From NCBI GenBank assembly GCA_964568885.1, contig CAZMSF010000012.1, positions 1 to 38,726 on the forward strand: a stretch of 38,726 nt of DNA. Reading direction: 5' to 3'. Position 1 is the first letter of the stretch. Each line of letters starts with the position of its first letter. Source of the DNA: JAUSNA01 sp964568885 (GTDB taxonomy: Bacteria; Patescibacteriota; Microgenomatia; Levybacterales; GWA1-39-11). The notes below the pieces were generated by a model. The model was not told where the DNA came from, ran no database searches, and was given only the letters and a program-made list of their open reading frames with translations. The translations under genes and the position numbers were made by a program. Below are positions 15,226 through 23,468 of this stretch, piece by piece.

Positions 15226-15391
15226 ATTCTTTTGTGACTATGCGTTCGGCAGTATCATCGGGGGGCATCTGTTGAGAGGGTTCAAGTTCTATTTCCAGAC
15301 TTGTTTCAACGCCAGAAATCATATGCTTTTTTGCTACTTCATCTTTCACTATATCGATCATTGAGCCCCGCTCTTCGTATTCTATATGCAT
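15164..15391 (-). CDS. Small acidic protein upstream of Fic
   Basis: A 75-residue hydrophilic, acidic protein that overlaps the start of the Fic gene by 62 bases in another frame. Two-gene Fic modules place a small antitoxin here, but the FicA inhibitory motif [S/T]xxxE[G/N] is not matched exactly, so the role is open. ATG 15391 follows GGGAGGA with almost no spacing, and a TATAAT on the minus strand lies 14 bases before it. An in-frame TTG at 15403 would add four residues. Tight linkage suggests co-expression with Fic. Confidence 0.55.
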   Translation of the reverse strand: MHIEYEERGSMIDIVKDEVAKKHMISGVETSLEIELEPSQQMPPDDTAERIVTKEYERTRQPSGPLNSTLGGLDQ

Positions 15392-15411
15392 TCCTCCCTG
15401 CAACCATTATA

Positions 15412-16056
15412 CTACAAGATACTATTCGGGGGAAGGGGTTCAGCCATTTCTAGGGTAAAATTTCCTACACGGTTTCGTAAGAGATGGGAAAGATACCCGC
15501 CGGTTCCAAGTTTTTCTCCCATATCTCGAGCTAACGAGCGGATGTAGACACCTGGTCCCGTTGCTACCTTTAGTTTCAAAATGGGATAAGTATACTCAAG
15601 AATTTCGATAGAATGAATTTTGACCGGGCGGGAAGAAAGTTCAACCTGTTGACCTGCTCTAACCCGCCTGTGGGAGGGTTTTCCCGCAATTTTCACCGAT
15701 GAGTAAATGGGGGGTGTTTGCATAACATCTCCTATAAATAATTTACTCACTTTCTCAATATCATCTTTTGTGGGTATTATTTTTAAATTTACATTTTGTT
15801 TTTCACCTTCTTCATCATCCGTTGTTGACGTTTGTCCAAGAGTAACCGTTGCTATATATTCTTTTTCTCCTTTCACAAATTCTTCCAAGCGTTTTGTGTT
15901 CTCACGCCCAACGGCAATAACAAGCACCCCTTCGGCAAGCGGATCAAGAGTTCCTCCATGTCCGACTCTTTTTACCCCGGTTTTTTTTCTCACAATATTG
16001 ACTACGTCATGAGAAGTCATGCCGAGCGGTTTATAAACAGCAAAAATTCCTTCCAT
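15412..16056 (-). CDS. truB: tRNA pseudouridine(55) synthase
   Basis: Converts U55 of the tRNA T-loop to pseudouridine. The 214 residues cover the catalytic TruB domain but lack the longer PUA tail of larger homologues. The opening GIFAVYKPLGMTSHDVV and the catalytic block GGTLDPLAEGVL (34-45, nucleophile Asp38) are diagnostic. The start has a TATAAT 7 bases upstream, so the mRNA is probably leaderless. That promoter lies in the 17-base gap after the upstream gene. Confidence 0.93.
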   Translation of the reverse strand: MEGIFAVYKPLGMTSHDVVNIVRKKTGVKRVGHGGTLDPLAEGVLVIAVGRENTKRLEEFVKGEKEYIATVTLGQTSTTDDEEGEKQNVNLKIIPTKDDIEKVSKLFIGDVMQTPPIYSSVKIAGKPSHRRVRAGQQVELSSRPVKIHSIEILEYTYPILKLKVATGPGVYIRSLARDMGEKLGTGGYLSHLLRNRVGNFTLEMAEPLPPNSIL

Positions 16057-16063
16057 TGGGGAG

Positions 16064-16069
16064 ATTATA
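16064..16069 (-). promoter_or_regulatory. truB -10 box, leaderless
   Basis: Minus-strand TATAAT, 7 bases before ATG 16056. Confidence 0.6.
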
Positions 16070-16073
16070 CCAA

Positions 16074-17630
16074 CTATTGGTTAATTTCTGTGAAGTCGTA
16101 GGTTGTGAGCTGATGAGGATAATTGTATCCGCTCGTAAATCCGAAGTAAGGAGTCGAATAAGAGCTATCATACTTCCCTACGATTAGAACATACACTACG
16201 TATTTATTCGGATTGTTCCCTCTTCTGTAGCTGTATGTCCCAAGCCGTTGTGTGACCGGACTCCCTTGCTGTATGTATTTACCCAAAAGCTCTGTAAGTG
16301 AGGCCGGGTAGCGGTTGTTTTCTACATAATACATTGTGAGTGCTTTGCTTATTTCGTTCATATCTTGAGTTTGGAGCGCTTGTTTGGCTTTCTGCTCACG
16401 GGCAGCTTTTGTCAGGAATGAATCCTGGAACAATTTCATGTACTCCTCAACTGTCACTGTTTTTGTCGGAGGAGTTATAGTGACGGGTTTATTGACATTC
16501 GTTAAAACGACAACGGTTGAGAAGGCAAGTTTTGCCTTTCCAAGGTCGCCAAGCCCAAAGTAATCGGGAGTCGGCGCATATTGTACAGTGCGAGCCGGTG
16601 CGGAGATGGTTCTGATAGGAGGTGAGTAGCTTGGATACATCATTTTCTGCAAAAAACCCAAATCCATCTGTGTCTGAAGACTTGTTTTTCTCACTATCGC
16701 ATCGTCTTTTCCAACCCAAACCTCCAGATGTAATTGTTCAAAGCTCGATGATAAAGCATCGGTTGCTTCCCGATATTCTTTCTTCTGCAAATCTTTGTGT
16801 TGATTGATGTACTCGAGAATTATTTGCTTTACTTTTTCTCTAGAAGGATTGAGAAGTAGGTGGTAGGTGTCGACTCCGTCTATTTTTTCGTCTTTTAATT
16901 TTTTCACTTCCGGCAAAATGCTGCTCTTAAGCAGGAAATTTTCAGATTCTTCCCGGATTTTATTGGTTATTGAGGTGCTTTCGATATTTTTCTCAAGCTC
17001 TTCGCGGGCTTTGGTTGGAAGGCTTTTGAATTCGTACTTTATCCAGTTTTTGAAAAGTTCCTCAAAATTTTGCTTTATTTCTTCTTGAGGTGTAAGCGTT
17101 TGGGGAGCGACACCCATGTAGGTGCCCAAATTCATGACCTCGGCCGGAAGTTTGTCCAGCTTTGCGTATATTGCCTTGTTTTTCTCAATAATTTTTCCAT
17201 CGACTTCATATGAATGTCCGCCGAAATTGACTGCGGCCTTCCCGTCGATGCTGAACGCAATACTTTTCTCATCAGTGATGTCGACCGGTCCTTTGACTTG
17301 CAAATCTATCGAGCCTAATTCGACGTCTGCTGTTTTGAGTTGTGCGGTAAGCGAAAAATCCGGAGTGTACGTTTTGAGACGGGTGTTTTTATCGACGGCG
17401 GTTATCAAAATCTGTTCCGGATTTTTCGGAATAAGAGGAATTTTGTAGAAAAGTAAGGTAAGTTCTTTTCTGTGAGACGAAAGAATTGGGAGTTTGGTTT
17501 TTGTATAAACAGTCACTGCCATTGCTCCGACAACTACGATAACAATCAACAAAAATAATGCTCCAAAAGTGATAATAATTTTCTTTAATGTGTCGTGTCT
17601 GAAAGGGCTCGCCATCGACCCGGTATTCAA
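16074..17630 (-). CDS. Membrane-anchored protein with pilin-like C-terminus
   Basis: A 518-residue protein. A basic stretch (FRHDTLKK) precedes one membrane helix at about 18-40, followed by a long extracytoplasmic region of lipoprotein-like beta structure (DVELGSIDLQVKGPVDI). The last 120 residues (EISKALTMYYVENNRYPASL) resemble the globular part of type II secretion pseudopilins such as GspG. The annotated start is TTG 17630. The same frame stays open upstream as a Pro/Gln/Asn-rich stretch without a start codon, while an ATG at 17700 lies in the frame one base off, across a run of seven C. The true N-terminus is therefore probably longer. Confidence 0.75.
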   Translation of the reverse strand: MNTGSMASPFRHDTLKKIIITFGALFLLIVIVVVGAMAVTVYTKTKLPILSSHRKELTLLFYKIPLIPKNPEQILITAVDKNTRLKTYTPDFSLTAQLKTADVELGSIDLQVKGPVDITDEKSIAFSIDGKAAVNFGGHSYEVDGKIIEKNKAIYAKLDKLPAEVMNLGTYMGVAPQTLTPQEEIKQNFEELFKNWIKYEFKSLPTKAREELEKNIESTSITNKIREESENFLLKSSILPEVKKLKDEKIDGVDTYHLLLNPSREKVKQIILEYINQHKDLQKKEYREATDALSSSFEQLHLEVWVGKDDAIVRKTSLQTQMDLGFLQKMMYPSYSPPIRTISAPARTVQYAPTPDYFGLGDLGKAKLAFSTVVVLTNVNKPVTITPPTKTVTVEEYMKLFQDSFLTKAAREQKAKQALQTQDMNEISKALTMYYVENNRYPASLTELLGKYIQQGSPVTQRLGTYSYRRGNNPNKYVVYVLIVGKYDSSYSTPYFGFTSGYNYPHQLTTYDFTEINQ

Positions 17631-17769
17631 CGGATTTTGAATCGGGGGGGCAGAAGGTGGCGGGGGTGCCGATTGTGTCGGTTGGTTGGGTCGGTTCCAT
17701 AAACGATACTTACATTATGACCACATGAGGCTTACAAATGTCAACTGGATGAATGTGTACTCTTCTTGC

Positions 17770-17803
17770 TTCAATTCGCAACTTTTTTTCGTGGCGAATT
17801 GAG
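17770..17803. repeat. Inverted repeat in a divergent intergenic region
   Basis: Perfect 9-bp arms TCAATTCGC (17770-17778) / GCGAATTGA (17795-17803) around 16 bases containing a T-run. It lies about 45 bases before the -10 box of the EEP-family gene and could be an operator or a minor hairpin. The rest of 17701-17861 shows nothing else clear. Confidence 0.45.
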
Positions 17804-17848
17804 TGTAAAAGAAGTTATATCCGACCACTCTTCTCAGTAGAAGGGGTA

Positions 17849-17854
17849 TATAAT
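17849..17854 (+). promoter_or_regulatory. -10 box, leaderless start
   Basis: TATAAT, 7 bases before ATG 17862. No clear -35; the inverted repeat upstream may matter. Confidence 0.6.
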
Positions 17855-17861
17855 AGATGCC

Positions 17862-18626
17862 ATGCGCTTGAAATTCTTGACAATCAACATATTATTCGGT
17901 GGAATGATTTGGGACAATCTTGTCCAGTTTATTCGCGATGAAAAACCCGACATATTGGCAATTCAGGAAGTGTATAACGGGCAAAATCCTTCCCTTGAGA
18001 AAAGATACAGGACCATGAATGAATTTGAAAATTTGTTCTCAGACTTTCTTCCCTACAACGCATTTGGTGCGACAGTTCTTGATAAAAGCGTACAGGTTAC
18101 CTGGGGAAATGCCGTTTTTTCGAAATTTCCCATCACAAATTACAAGACTGTTTTTTTTAATCTACCATTTACCGAATACGATTTTGATTTAGATACGGAC
18201 CCAAGGCTTGCTGCAGAAGGAATGTTGGAGGCAGAAATTATGGTTGATGACAAAAAGATGTACGCATATAGTTGGCATGGGGTGTGGGACAATCATGGTG
18301 GAGACACCGATAGCCGTTTTATCATGGGAGAAAAAATCATCGAGGCAATAAAAGGGAAGGAAGAAGTAATTTTGGCGGGAGATACGAATGTAGATCCGGA
18401 TACCAAGGTTATTTCAAATATTTCCGAAAAATTAGGACTTGTGAGTGTTTTTGGAAATTCACTTCAGAGCACATTTAACATGAAGCACAAAAAAGAACCC
18501 GGGAATTATGCTCACTCACCGGTTGATCAAGTATTTGTAAGCCCCAATTTTCAAATCATTGAGAAAGAAATGCCGCAAGTCGATGTCTCCGACCATTATC
18601 CATTGAAAGTTCTTCTCGAAGTCTAG
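17862..18626 (+). CDS. Endonuclease/exonuclease/phosphatase family protein
   Basis: A 254-residue metal-dependent phosphodiesterase of the EEP fold. Key residues are all visible: Asn9 region (LTINILF), the metal ligand Glu36 in AIQEV, His139 in SWHG, Asp174/Asn176 in AGDTNV, Asp222 in PVDQVF and the final Asp244-His245 in SDHYP. The substrate could be DNA, a phospholipid or a sugar phosphate; the family does not tell. No signal peptide, so cytoplasmic. It ends one base before the stop of the convergent PsbP-like gene. Confidence 0.85.
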   Translation: MRLKFLTINILFGGMIWDNLVQFIRDEKPDILAIQEVYNGQNPSLEKRYRTMNEFENLFSDFLPYNAFGATVLDKSVQVTWGNAVFSKFPITNYKTVFFNLPFTEYDFDLDTDPRLAAEGMLEAEIMVDDKKMYAYSWHGVWDNHGGDTDSRFIMGEKIIEAIKGKEEVILAGDTNVDPDTKVISNISEKLGLVSVFGNSLQSTFNMKHKKEPGNYAHSPVDQVFVSPNFQIIEKEMPQVDVSDHYPLKVLLEV

Positions 18627-18627
18627 G

Positions 18628-19353
18628 CTACTTTGCAGTTTTTAGCGTTTGTATGATTTGGTCCATTTCGGCAAGCATATTTTTGTCTTCATTGTCCGGT
18701 ACGCTATAAGTTATAAATCCAAAGATGGTCGGCATTCCGTATGAGCCGTTCGAGGTAGTTGTCTTCATGCAAAATGTGTAATTGGTGAAGCTATTTTGAG
18801 AGGGTTTTGCAATTCTTCGCATCTCACCCGCACTGTTTGCAACTTCAACAAACTTTTTCCCGCGGAAGTCCTGAACGAAAGGATTGCCGGTAGGAAGCGG
18901 GTCCTCAAAAACGCACAAACCTCCTTCGGCCGGAGCCTGGAATATTTTTATAGAATACTCGCCTTTGACAAGAACTATGCTGTCGGTTACCCCGTCATTC
19001 TCAACATCTCTTGTCCACGTTTCGGGGTACGAGATGGTATACGAAGGGAATGATGTCGACTGTAATTTCGTGCTTGTGTACGAAATCCATTTGACTGAGG
19101 GGACAAGAGTGGGTTTTGTTTCGGCCGGAAGTTTTGTCTGAGTAGAAGAAGTGGAAGGTGTGCCGGTTGGTGTCGGGGTAGTAGTTGAAGTTCTGGATTG
19201 TTTTTGAGAGGTGAGTAACAAAACCACAAGTGCGATTATGAACGCGAGAAAAACCAGGGCTCCAATTATGATAAATTTCCGTTTGTTGTCGGTGTTTGCC
19301 GGTTGTATAAGCGGTGATGGGGTAGTCAGCGGTTGGGATATTTGAGGATCCAT
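18628..19353 (-). CDS. Membrane-anchored PsbP-like exported protein
   Basis: A 241-residue protein. It has a polar Pro-rich N-terminus, one membrane helix at about 25-47, and a Ser/Thr/Pro linker (TSTTTPTPTGTPSTSSTQ). The extracytoplasmic domain begins with the PSYTISYPETW motif typical of PsbP-like proteins in small-genome bacteria. Function unknown. ATG 19353 is chosen because minus-strand TTGAAA and AAGAAT, 17 bases apart, place the start 7 bases after the -10 box. It shares domain layout with the genes at 32148-32786 and 32787-33938. Confidence 0.8.
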   Translation of the reverse strand: MDPQISQPLTTPSPLIQPANTDNKRKFIIIGALVFLAFIIALVVLLLTSQKQSRTSTTTPTPTGTPSTSSTQTKLPAETKPTLVPSVKWISYTSTKLQSTSFPSYTISYPETWTRDVENDGVTDSIVLVKGEYSIKIFQAPAEGGLCVFEDPLPTGNPFVQDFRGKKFVEVANSAGEMRRIAKPSQNSFTNYTFCMKTTTSNGSYGMPTIFGFITYSVPDNEDKNMLAEMDQIIQTLKTAK

Positions 19354-19395
19354 ACTCTTAATTCTTCCATGAAAGGAACTGTATTTCAATCTCTA

Positions 19396-20571
19396 TTACG
19401 CAGCTTGAGGAATAACAAATGTCTGCCCGACCTGAAGTTCTTCCTCTTCCTCCAATTGTTTTGCAGATTTTCTTTTGCCAATATTATCGGGTTTTTTCGT
19501 CTCGTAAATTGTGCCTGTTTCTTTCCCCTTATATATCTGAGATTTTTGAAGGGTTCCAACTCTCACCGCTCCTCCATCTCCGGTAGTCACAACCATGCCT
19601 TTCTCACTTATCTCAACTATTGTTCCGGGTTTGACGCCATAATAATTTCTATCAGGAAGCCATGCAACGTCTCCGGCAATGCTAAAAATGTTATGGGGTT
19701 TGTCAGGGTTTAATACTGCGTATGGCTTTTTATTAAGAAGGCCGCGCATAAAATCATAAACTTCTTCTGCAGTTTTTGTCCAATCGACCGGAAGCTTACC
19801 TAAGAAGGGATCTTGTGTATCCGTCGTTTTATCCTGCGGGACTCTCACTTGTTCAAGTTTTCCTCTTGCAGCAAGTTCTACACTATCCACCATCATTTGG
19901 ACACCAAGTTTGTAGGTGTCAGCATTTACAGAGAAAGGAGTGTCGTTCTTATAGAACTCCATCGAGGCCTGTAGAACTATATCTCCTGTGTCAGTGCCTT
20001 CATCAGCAAGAATTATTGAGATTCCTCCTTCGGTGTCGCCATTGCTTAGTGCGGTTTCGACAGCAGAGCCCCCACGTCCTTTCGGAACAAGGGAATTGTG
20101 ATAAATAAGCGTTCCCATCTTGGGTCCGTCAAATATTTCTTTCGGTGCAATTGTTGTCATGCTTGCAAAAACGCCAATGTCCGGTGAATTTTGGTTAAAA
20201 GCTTCCGCTGCTTCAGGCGTTGCCAAATCTTCTTTCTTGCCGGTAAGCGTGTAAAGTCTGACATTATATCCTTCCTCTTGGTCTTTTAGAACCTCTTTTC
20301 GCAGTGCATCTTTTTCACCTTCCGGGGCGAATACCACACCTATATGATGTCCCTGAGCTTTTAATTTTTGATATGTTTCAACACCGAATGCTCCCTGACC
20401 CATGAGTGAAACCTCAAGTGGGGTGATTTCTGTCCCTTCTTTTAGTTCACTTGGAATGAAAGAAATGTCATTCCAAGCAGTTTCGAGTGGGTTAATCACT
20501 TCAAAGGGTTTTGCTTCGATAACTCTTTCGTTGGGGGAAAATGTTGGGAAACTTAAAGTTTCTGCTGCCAT
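19396..20571 (-). CDS. Formyl-THF hydrolase/formyltransferase family protein
   Basis: A 391-residue protein of the methionyl-tRNA formyltransferase fold. It resembles the hydrolase domain of 10-formyl-THF dehydrogenase (ALDH1L) more than Fmt. The first strand LEVSLMGQGAFGVETYQKL (52-70), the catalytic loop YHNSLVPKGRGG (157-168, His158) and the acid in ADEGTDTGDI (Asp194) follow the ALDH1L order. The Asn two residues before the His in Fmt is Ile here. A C-terminal OB-like domain (about 265-360) ends in a charged tail. Either formate release from formyl-THF or formyl transfer to an unknown acceptor fits. Confidence 0.75.
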   Translation of the reverse strand: MAAETLSFPTFSPNERVIEAKPFEVINPLETAWNDISFIPSELKEGTEITPLEVSLMGQGAFGVETYQKLKAQGHHIGVVFAPEGEKDALRKEVLKDQEEGYNVRLYTLTGKKEDLATPEAAEAFNQNSPDIGVFASMTTIAPKEIFDGPKMGTLIYHNSLVPKGRGGSAVETALSNGDTEGGISIILADEGTDTGDIVLQASMEFYKNDTPFSVNADTYKLGVQMMVDSVELAARGKLEQVRVPQDKTTDTQDPFLGKLPVDWTKTAEEVYDFMRGLLNKKPYAVLNPDKPHNIFSIAGDVAWLPDRNYYGVKPGTIVEISEKGMVVTTGDGGAVRVGTLQKSQIYKGKETGTIYETKKPDNIGKRKSAKQLEEEEELQVGQTFVIPQAA

Positions 20572-20628
20572 TACTTTTCAAATGTATACCAGTTGAAATT
20601 TGTTGTCAATATAGTTTGTTTTAATATG

Positions 20629-20700
20629 TCGGGGTGGGGAGAATTGAACTCCCTGCCTCGCGAACCCGAATCGCGCATGCTACCGATGCACCACACCCCG
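20629..20700 (-). tRNA. tRNA-Pro(CGG)
   Basis: Full 72-base cloverleaf on the minus strand. The acceptor is CGGGGTG/CACCCCG with discriminator A, D stem GTGC/GCAT, anticodon stem CGCGA/TCGCG with loop TTCGGGT (anticodon CGG), variable loop 5, and T arm GGGAG-TTCAATT-CTCCC. The 3' CCA is not encoded. Confidence 0.93.
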
Positions 20701-20785
20701 ATAAGCGACCTCGAGAGGAGTCGTTCTGCAACCTTTTGCAGTTGCAAAGCAACAATCCAATCTTTCCCATCGCTCGAGTGTGTTG

Positions 20786-20858
20786 CGCCAGCGGTGAGAG
20801 TCGAACTCACAGTCTTCCCCTTAGGACGGGGCTGCTCAATCCATTAAGCTACGCCGGC
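20786..20858 (-). tRNA. tRNA-Arg(CCT)
   Basis: A 73-base cloverleaf on the minus strand: acceptor GCCGGCG/CGCTGGC (one G-U), discriminator G, D stem GCTT/GAGC, anticodon loop GTCCTAA (anticodon CCT), T arm GTGAG-TTCGACT-CTCAC. The first anticodon-stem pair is a G-A mismatch. The 3' CCA is not encoded. A 21-base part is repeated just upstream of the gene (20871-20891). Confidence 0.9.
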
Positions 20859-20866
20859 GCAACTCA

Positions 20867-20925
20867 CTCGTAGGACGGGACTGCTCAATCCCTCAGCGCA
20901 ATGCTAACGCATTGAAGGCTACGAG
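20867..20925 (-). other. tRNA-Arg-derived structured remnant
   Basis: Bases 20871-20891 repeat tRNA-Arg bases 20822-20842 with one mismatch (21 bases, offset 49). The 59-base segment can fold as a three-way junction: outer CTCGTAG/CTACGAG (20867-20873/20919-20925), inner 6 bp 20899-20904/20909-20914, and inner 4 bp 20877-20880/20889-20892. It lacks a T arm and a normal acceptor, so it is not a working tRNA. Confidence 0.55.
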
Positions 20926-21014
20926 GTCTAGTTCGTTCGTATTTTATCATCCATTGTACTCCTGAAGCAAAGGATATGGACTTTTTAGGCATCATGACTT
21001 ATAACTAGTCCCAA

Positions 21015-22022
21015 ATGAAAACCCGATTTCTCTGGGCAGATATCATTCGAATCCTTGCGATTTTTCTGGTTCTTGCTACGCACCTTTCCTATCAGCCTGA
21101 AATTGTTACTACCGACGGGCTTGTCTATTTTCTCTATTTTGCAGTTGTCAAAACTTGCATCCCTCTTTTTGTAATGCTGAGTGGAGCATTGCTTTTGGGA
21201 AAAAAGGAATCCTCTGATGTGTTTTATAAAAAAAGACTGGGGAGGCTACTTTTTCCGTGGATATTCTGGTCGGCTATTTTTCTTTTTATCGACAAACAAT
21301 ATTTTTCAAGTATCCACGACATCCTGTCATTTTTTAGAGTATTTTTTTGGACAATGGAATCTTTCTGGTTCTTACCATTGATAGTGTGCCTTTACATTCT
21401 GACTCCTGCAATTCGAATACTTGCTCAGAATGGGTCGGTTAGGACAATGGCATATGTGGTTGTAATTTGGTTTGTTGTAGTATCTTTGTTGCCCTACCAC
21501 CATAATTCGATGGCATTTCCCAGGCAGGTTGACAATGGACTCGTAAGGCAGGTCGTCAATTTTTTGGGCTATTTCATCTCCGGATACATGCTGGTTTCTG
21601 TGCGAAGCAAAATCACACCAGTGTTATCTATTCTGGTTTTTCTTTTGGGTTTGTCTTGGTCATGCATCGAAGTTTTTCAAAATGTTTTCCTTCAATCGCA
21701 ACAGATAATGTATCTCTTTGATTACATTTCGCCCGGAAATGTCCTGATGTCATTTGGAATTTTCTCTTTCGTCCTTTCAATCTTTGCGAACCAGCAAGCA
21801 AAGGATGGCAGGGTAGAGAAAATTGCAGCTTCTGTTAGTAGTGCAACATTGGGGATATATTTCATTCATGCTTTTGTGTGGCCGTATTTATATCAGAAAT
21901 TACATTTCTCCATTTCCCCGTTTCCCAATGGAACAATATCGGCAATTGTACTGTTTGGGATTTGTTTTGTAATAATATTTTTTCTTCAAAAAATATCGGT
22001 GTTAAAGCGGTTCGTCAGTTAG
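21015..22022 (+). CDS. Acyltransferase family 3 membrane protein
   Basis: A 335-residue integral membrane protein with about ten hydrophobic segments, the acyltransferase-3 (O-acetylase) pattern. It opens WADIIRILAIFLVLATHLSY, where the Arg and the His of ATH are the family hallmarks. KKRLGRLLFPWIFW after the third segment and the late IYFIHAFVWP also fit. Members acetylate sugars of peptidoglycan or exopolysaccharide from the membrane. The ATG lies 9 bases after a TATAAC. It opens the run of envelope genes that follows. Confidence 0.85.
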   Translation: MKTRFLWADIIRILAIFLVLATHLSYQPEIVTTDGLVYFLYFAVVKTCIPLFVMLSGALLLGKKESSDVFYKKRLGRLLFPWIFWSAIFLFIDKQYFSSIHDILSFFRVFFWTMESFWFLPLIVCLYILTPAIRILAQNGSVRTMAYVVVIWFVVVSLLPYHHNSMAFPRQVDNGLVRQVVNFLGYFISGYMLVSVRSKITPVLSILVFLLGLSWSCIEVFQNVFLQSQQIMYLFDYISPGNVLMSFGIFSFVLSIFANQQAKDGRVEKIAASVSSATLGIYFIHAFVWPYLYQKLHFSISPFPNGTISAIVLFGICFVIIFFLQKISVLKRFVS

Positions 22023-22040
22023 TTTCTTTGACGACACTCA

Positions 22041-22069
22041 TTGACTAAAAATGCCTCATGGAATATCAT
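22041..22069 (+). promoter_or_regulatory. dsbA-dsbB promoter, leaderless
   Basis: TTGACT (22041-22046) and TATCAT (22064-22069), spacer 17. ATG 22077 follows 7 bases later. Confidence 0.65.
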
Positions 22070-22076
22070 ATTAAAC

Positions 22077-22907
22077 ATGGCCGAAGGACTTACAAAAAAA
22101 CAATTCAAAGAACTTCGAAAGCTCGAAAAAATGCAAGCACACACATTGGAGAACAAGAATAACACGGTAAAATGGATAGCGATTACCATAGTAAGCGCTC
22201 TTTTTCTATTACTTTTTGTCGGCATTATCGTCGTTGCCAAAAACAAAAATAAACCCCAAACGGAAAATGGTGCTGTAAAATTCAGCAATAGCGGACACCC
22301 GAGAATGCTCACAAAAGAGGGAAAGGATGCTTCAATCTCTGCCAGTCAAGCGACTCAAGCAATAACAATGGTTGAATATGGAGACCTTCAGTGTCCAGCG
22401 TGTAAGGCGTATCATCCGCTTGTTTTGGATGTCCTAAAAGCCTACCCGGAACAATTAAAATTAGTTTTTAAGAATTATCCGCTGACAACAGTTCATAGAA
22501 ACGCAATGGCAGCGGCGATTGCTGCTGAGGCAGCCGGAAAACAAGGAAAATATTTTGAATTTGTTGACATGGTGTATGAGAAGCAGTTGGAATGGTCGGA
22601 GCTTGATGACCCACAGGGGAAGTTTGAGGAGTACGTAAAAGCATTAGGTCTTAGCGTTGAGCAATTCAAAAAAGACCAGCAAGATAAGGCAATTACAACG
22701 CTTATTAATGATGAGCGAAATGAAGGAATTCAAAATGGGGTAACAGGAACCCCGTCATTTTTCATCAATGGAAAGAAGATTGAGAATCCGGCAAATCTTG
22801 ACGCATTCAAAAAGGTTATTGATGCGGAATTAAAAACGGTGACGGGCAATAATCCTCCCGCCATAAGTCCGACATCTGCTCCGGACAAACTTCCCTTACA
22901 GCAATAA
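22077..22907 (+). CDS. DsbA-like membrane-anchored thiol oxidase
   Basis: A 276-residue thioredoxin-fold protein. Residues 1-31 are cytoplasmic and charged, and 32-54 form a membrane anchor. The external DsbA domain carries the active site C-P-A-C (106-109) in EYGDLQCPACKAYHP and the cis-Pro loop GTPSFFINGKKI near the end. It should introduce disulfides into exported proteins, with DsbB next door as its reoxidant. ATG 22077 is chosen because the promoter -10 box lies 7 bases upstream; the frame extends to 22041 but only through the promoter. The stop is one base before the dsbB start. Confidence 0.9.
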   Translation: MAEGLTKKQFKELRKLEKMQAHTLENKNNTVKWIAITIVSALFLLLFVGIIVVAKNKNKPQTENGAVKFSNSGHPRMLTKEGKDASISASQATQAITMVEYGDLQCPACKAYHPLVLDVLKAYPEQLKLVFKNYPLTTVHRNAMAAAIAAEAAGKQGKYFEFVDMVYEKQLEWSELDDPQGKFEEYVKALGLSVEQFKKDQQDKAITTLINDERNEGIQNGVTGTPSFFINGKKIENPANLDAFKKVIDAELKTVTGNNPPAISPTSAPDKLPLQQ

Positions 22908-22908
22908 T

Positions 22909-23457
22909 ATGCAGCAGTATTCTCAAACAGTGGTTTGGATTTTTTCAAGCCTGACCATCTTAGGACAAATAGCGGTTGTTCTTCTTGCTCTAATATTAAT
23001 AGTCCGGAAATTTCAGCCAAAGGATAAGACTTCAAAAAAAATTGTTTCTCTCATTGCCAATAATTACATAGTTCTCATTTTTCTCATAACGGCAGCAGCA
23101 TCTGCCGGAAGCCTTTTTCTCTCGGATATAATGGGGTATTTGCCGTGCAAGTTGTGCTGGTATCAAAGAATTTTTATTTATCCGCAGGTAATAATTTCCG
23201 GAGTTGCACTTTTTACAAGTGACGTGAATGTGCGAAAATATCTGCTTCCTTTATCTCTTATTGGAGCGTTAATTGCGATATATCACATTTTGCTTCAGGC
23301 ATTCCCGAGTGTTTTGCAGTGTGGAGATGAAGCGGTTAGCTGCAGTACCAACCAATTTGTGGGATTCGGATACGTGACTATTCCAATAATGTCTTTGACT
23401 GCATTTACGTTCCTGATTTTTGTGAACGTATCTACCTATCTGAAAGAAAAAAAATAG
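22909..23457 (+). CDS. dsbB: DsbB-type disulfide oxidoreductase
   Basis: A 182-residue, four-to-five-span membrane protein that reoxidises DsbA with quinone. The first redox pair is C-K-L-C (80-83) in PCKLCWYQRI, the DsbB signature; the second pair is Cys138 and Cys145 in the external loop. It is one base from the dsbA stop, so the two are translated together. An extra N-terminal helix compared with E. coli DsbB matches the BdbC-like layout. Confidence 0.9.
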   Translation: MQQYSQTVVWIFSSLTILGQIAVVLLALILIVRKFQPKDKTSKKIVSLIANNYIVLIFLITAAASAGSLFLSDIMGYLPCKLCWYQRIFIYPQVIISGVALFTSDVNVRKYLLPLSLIGALIAIYHILLQAFPSVLQCGDEAVSCSTNQFVGFGYVTIPIMSLTAFTFLIFVNVSTYLKEKK

Positions 23458-23468
23458 AGAAGGAAGAA

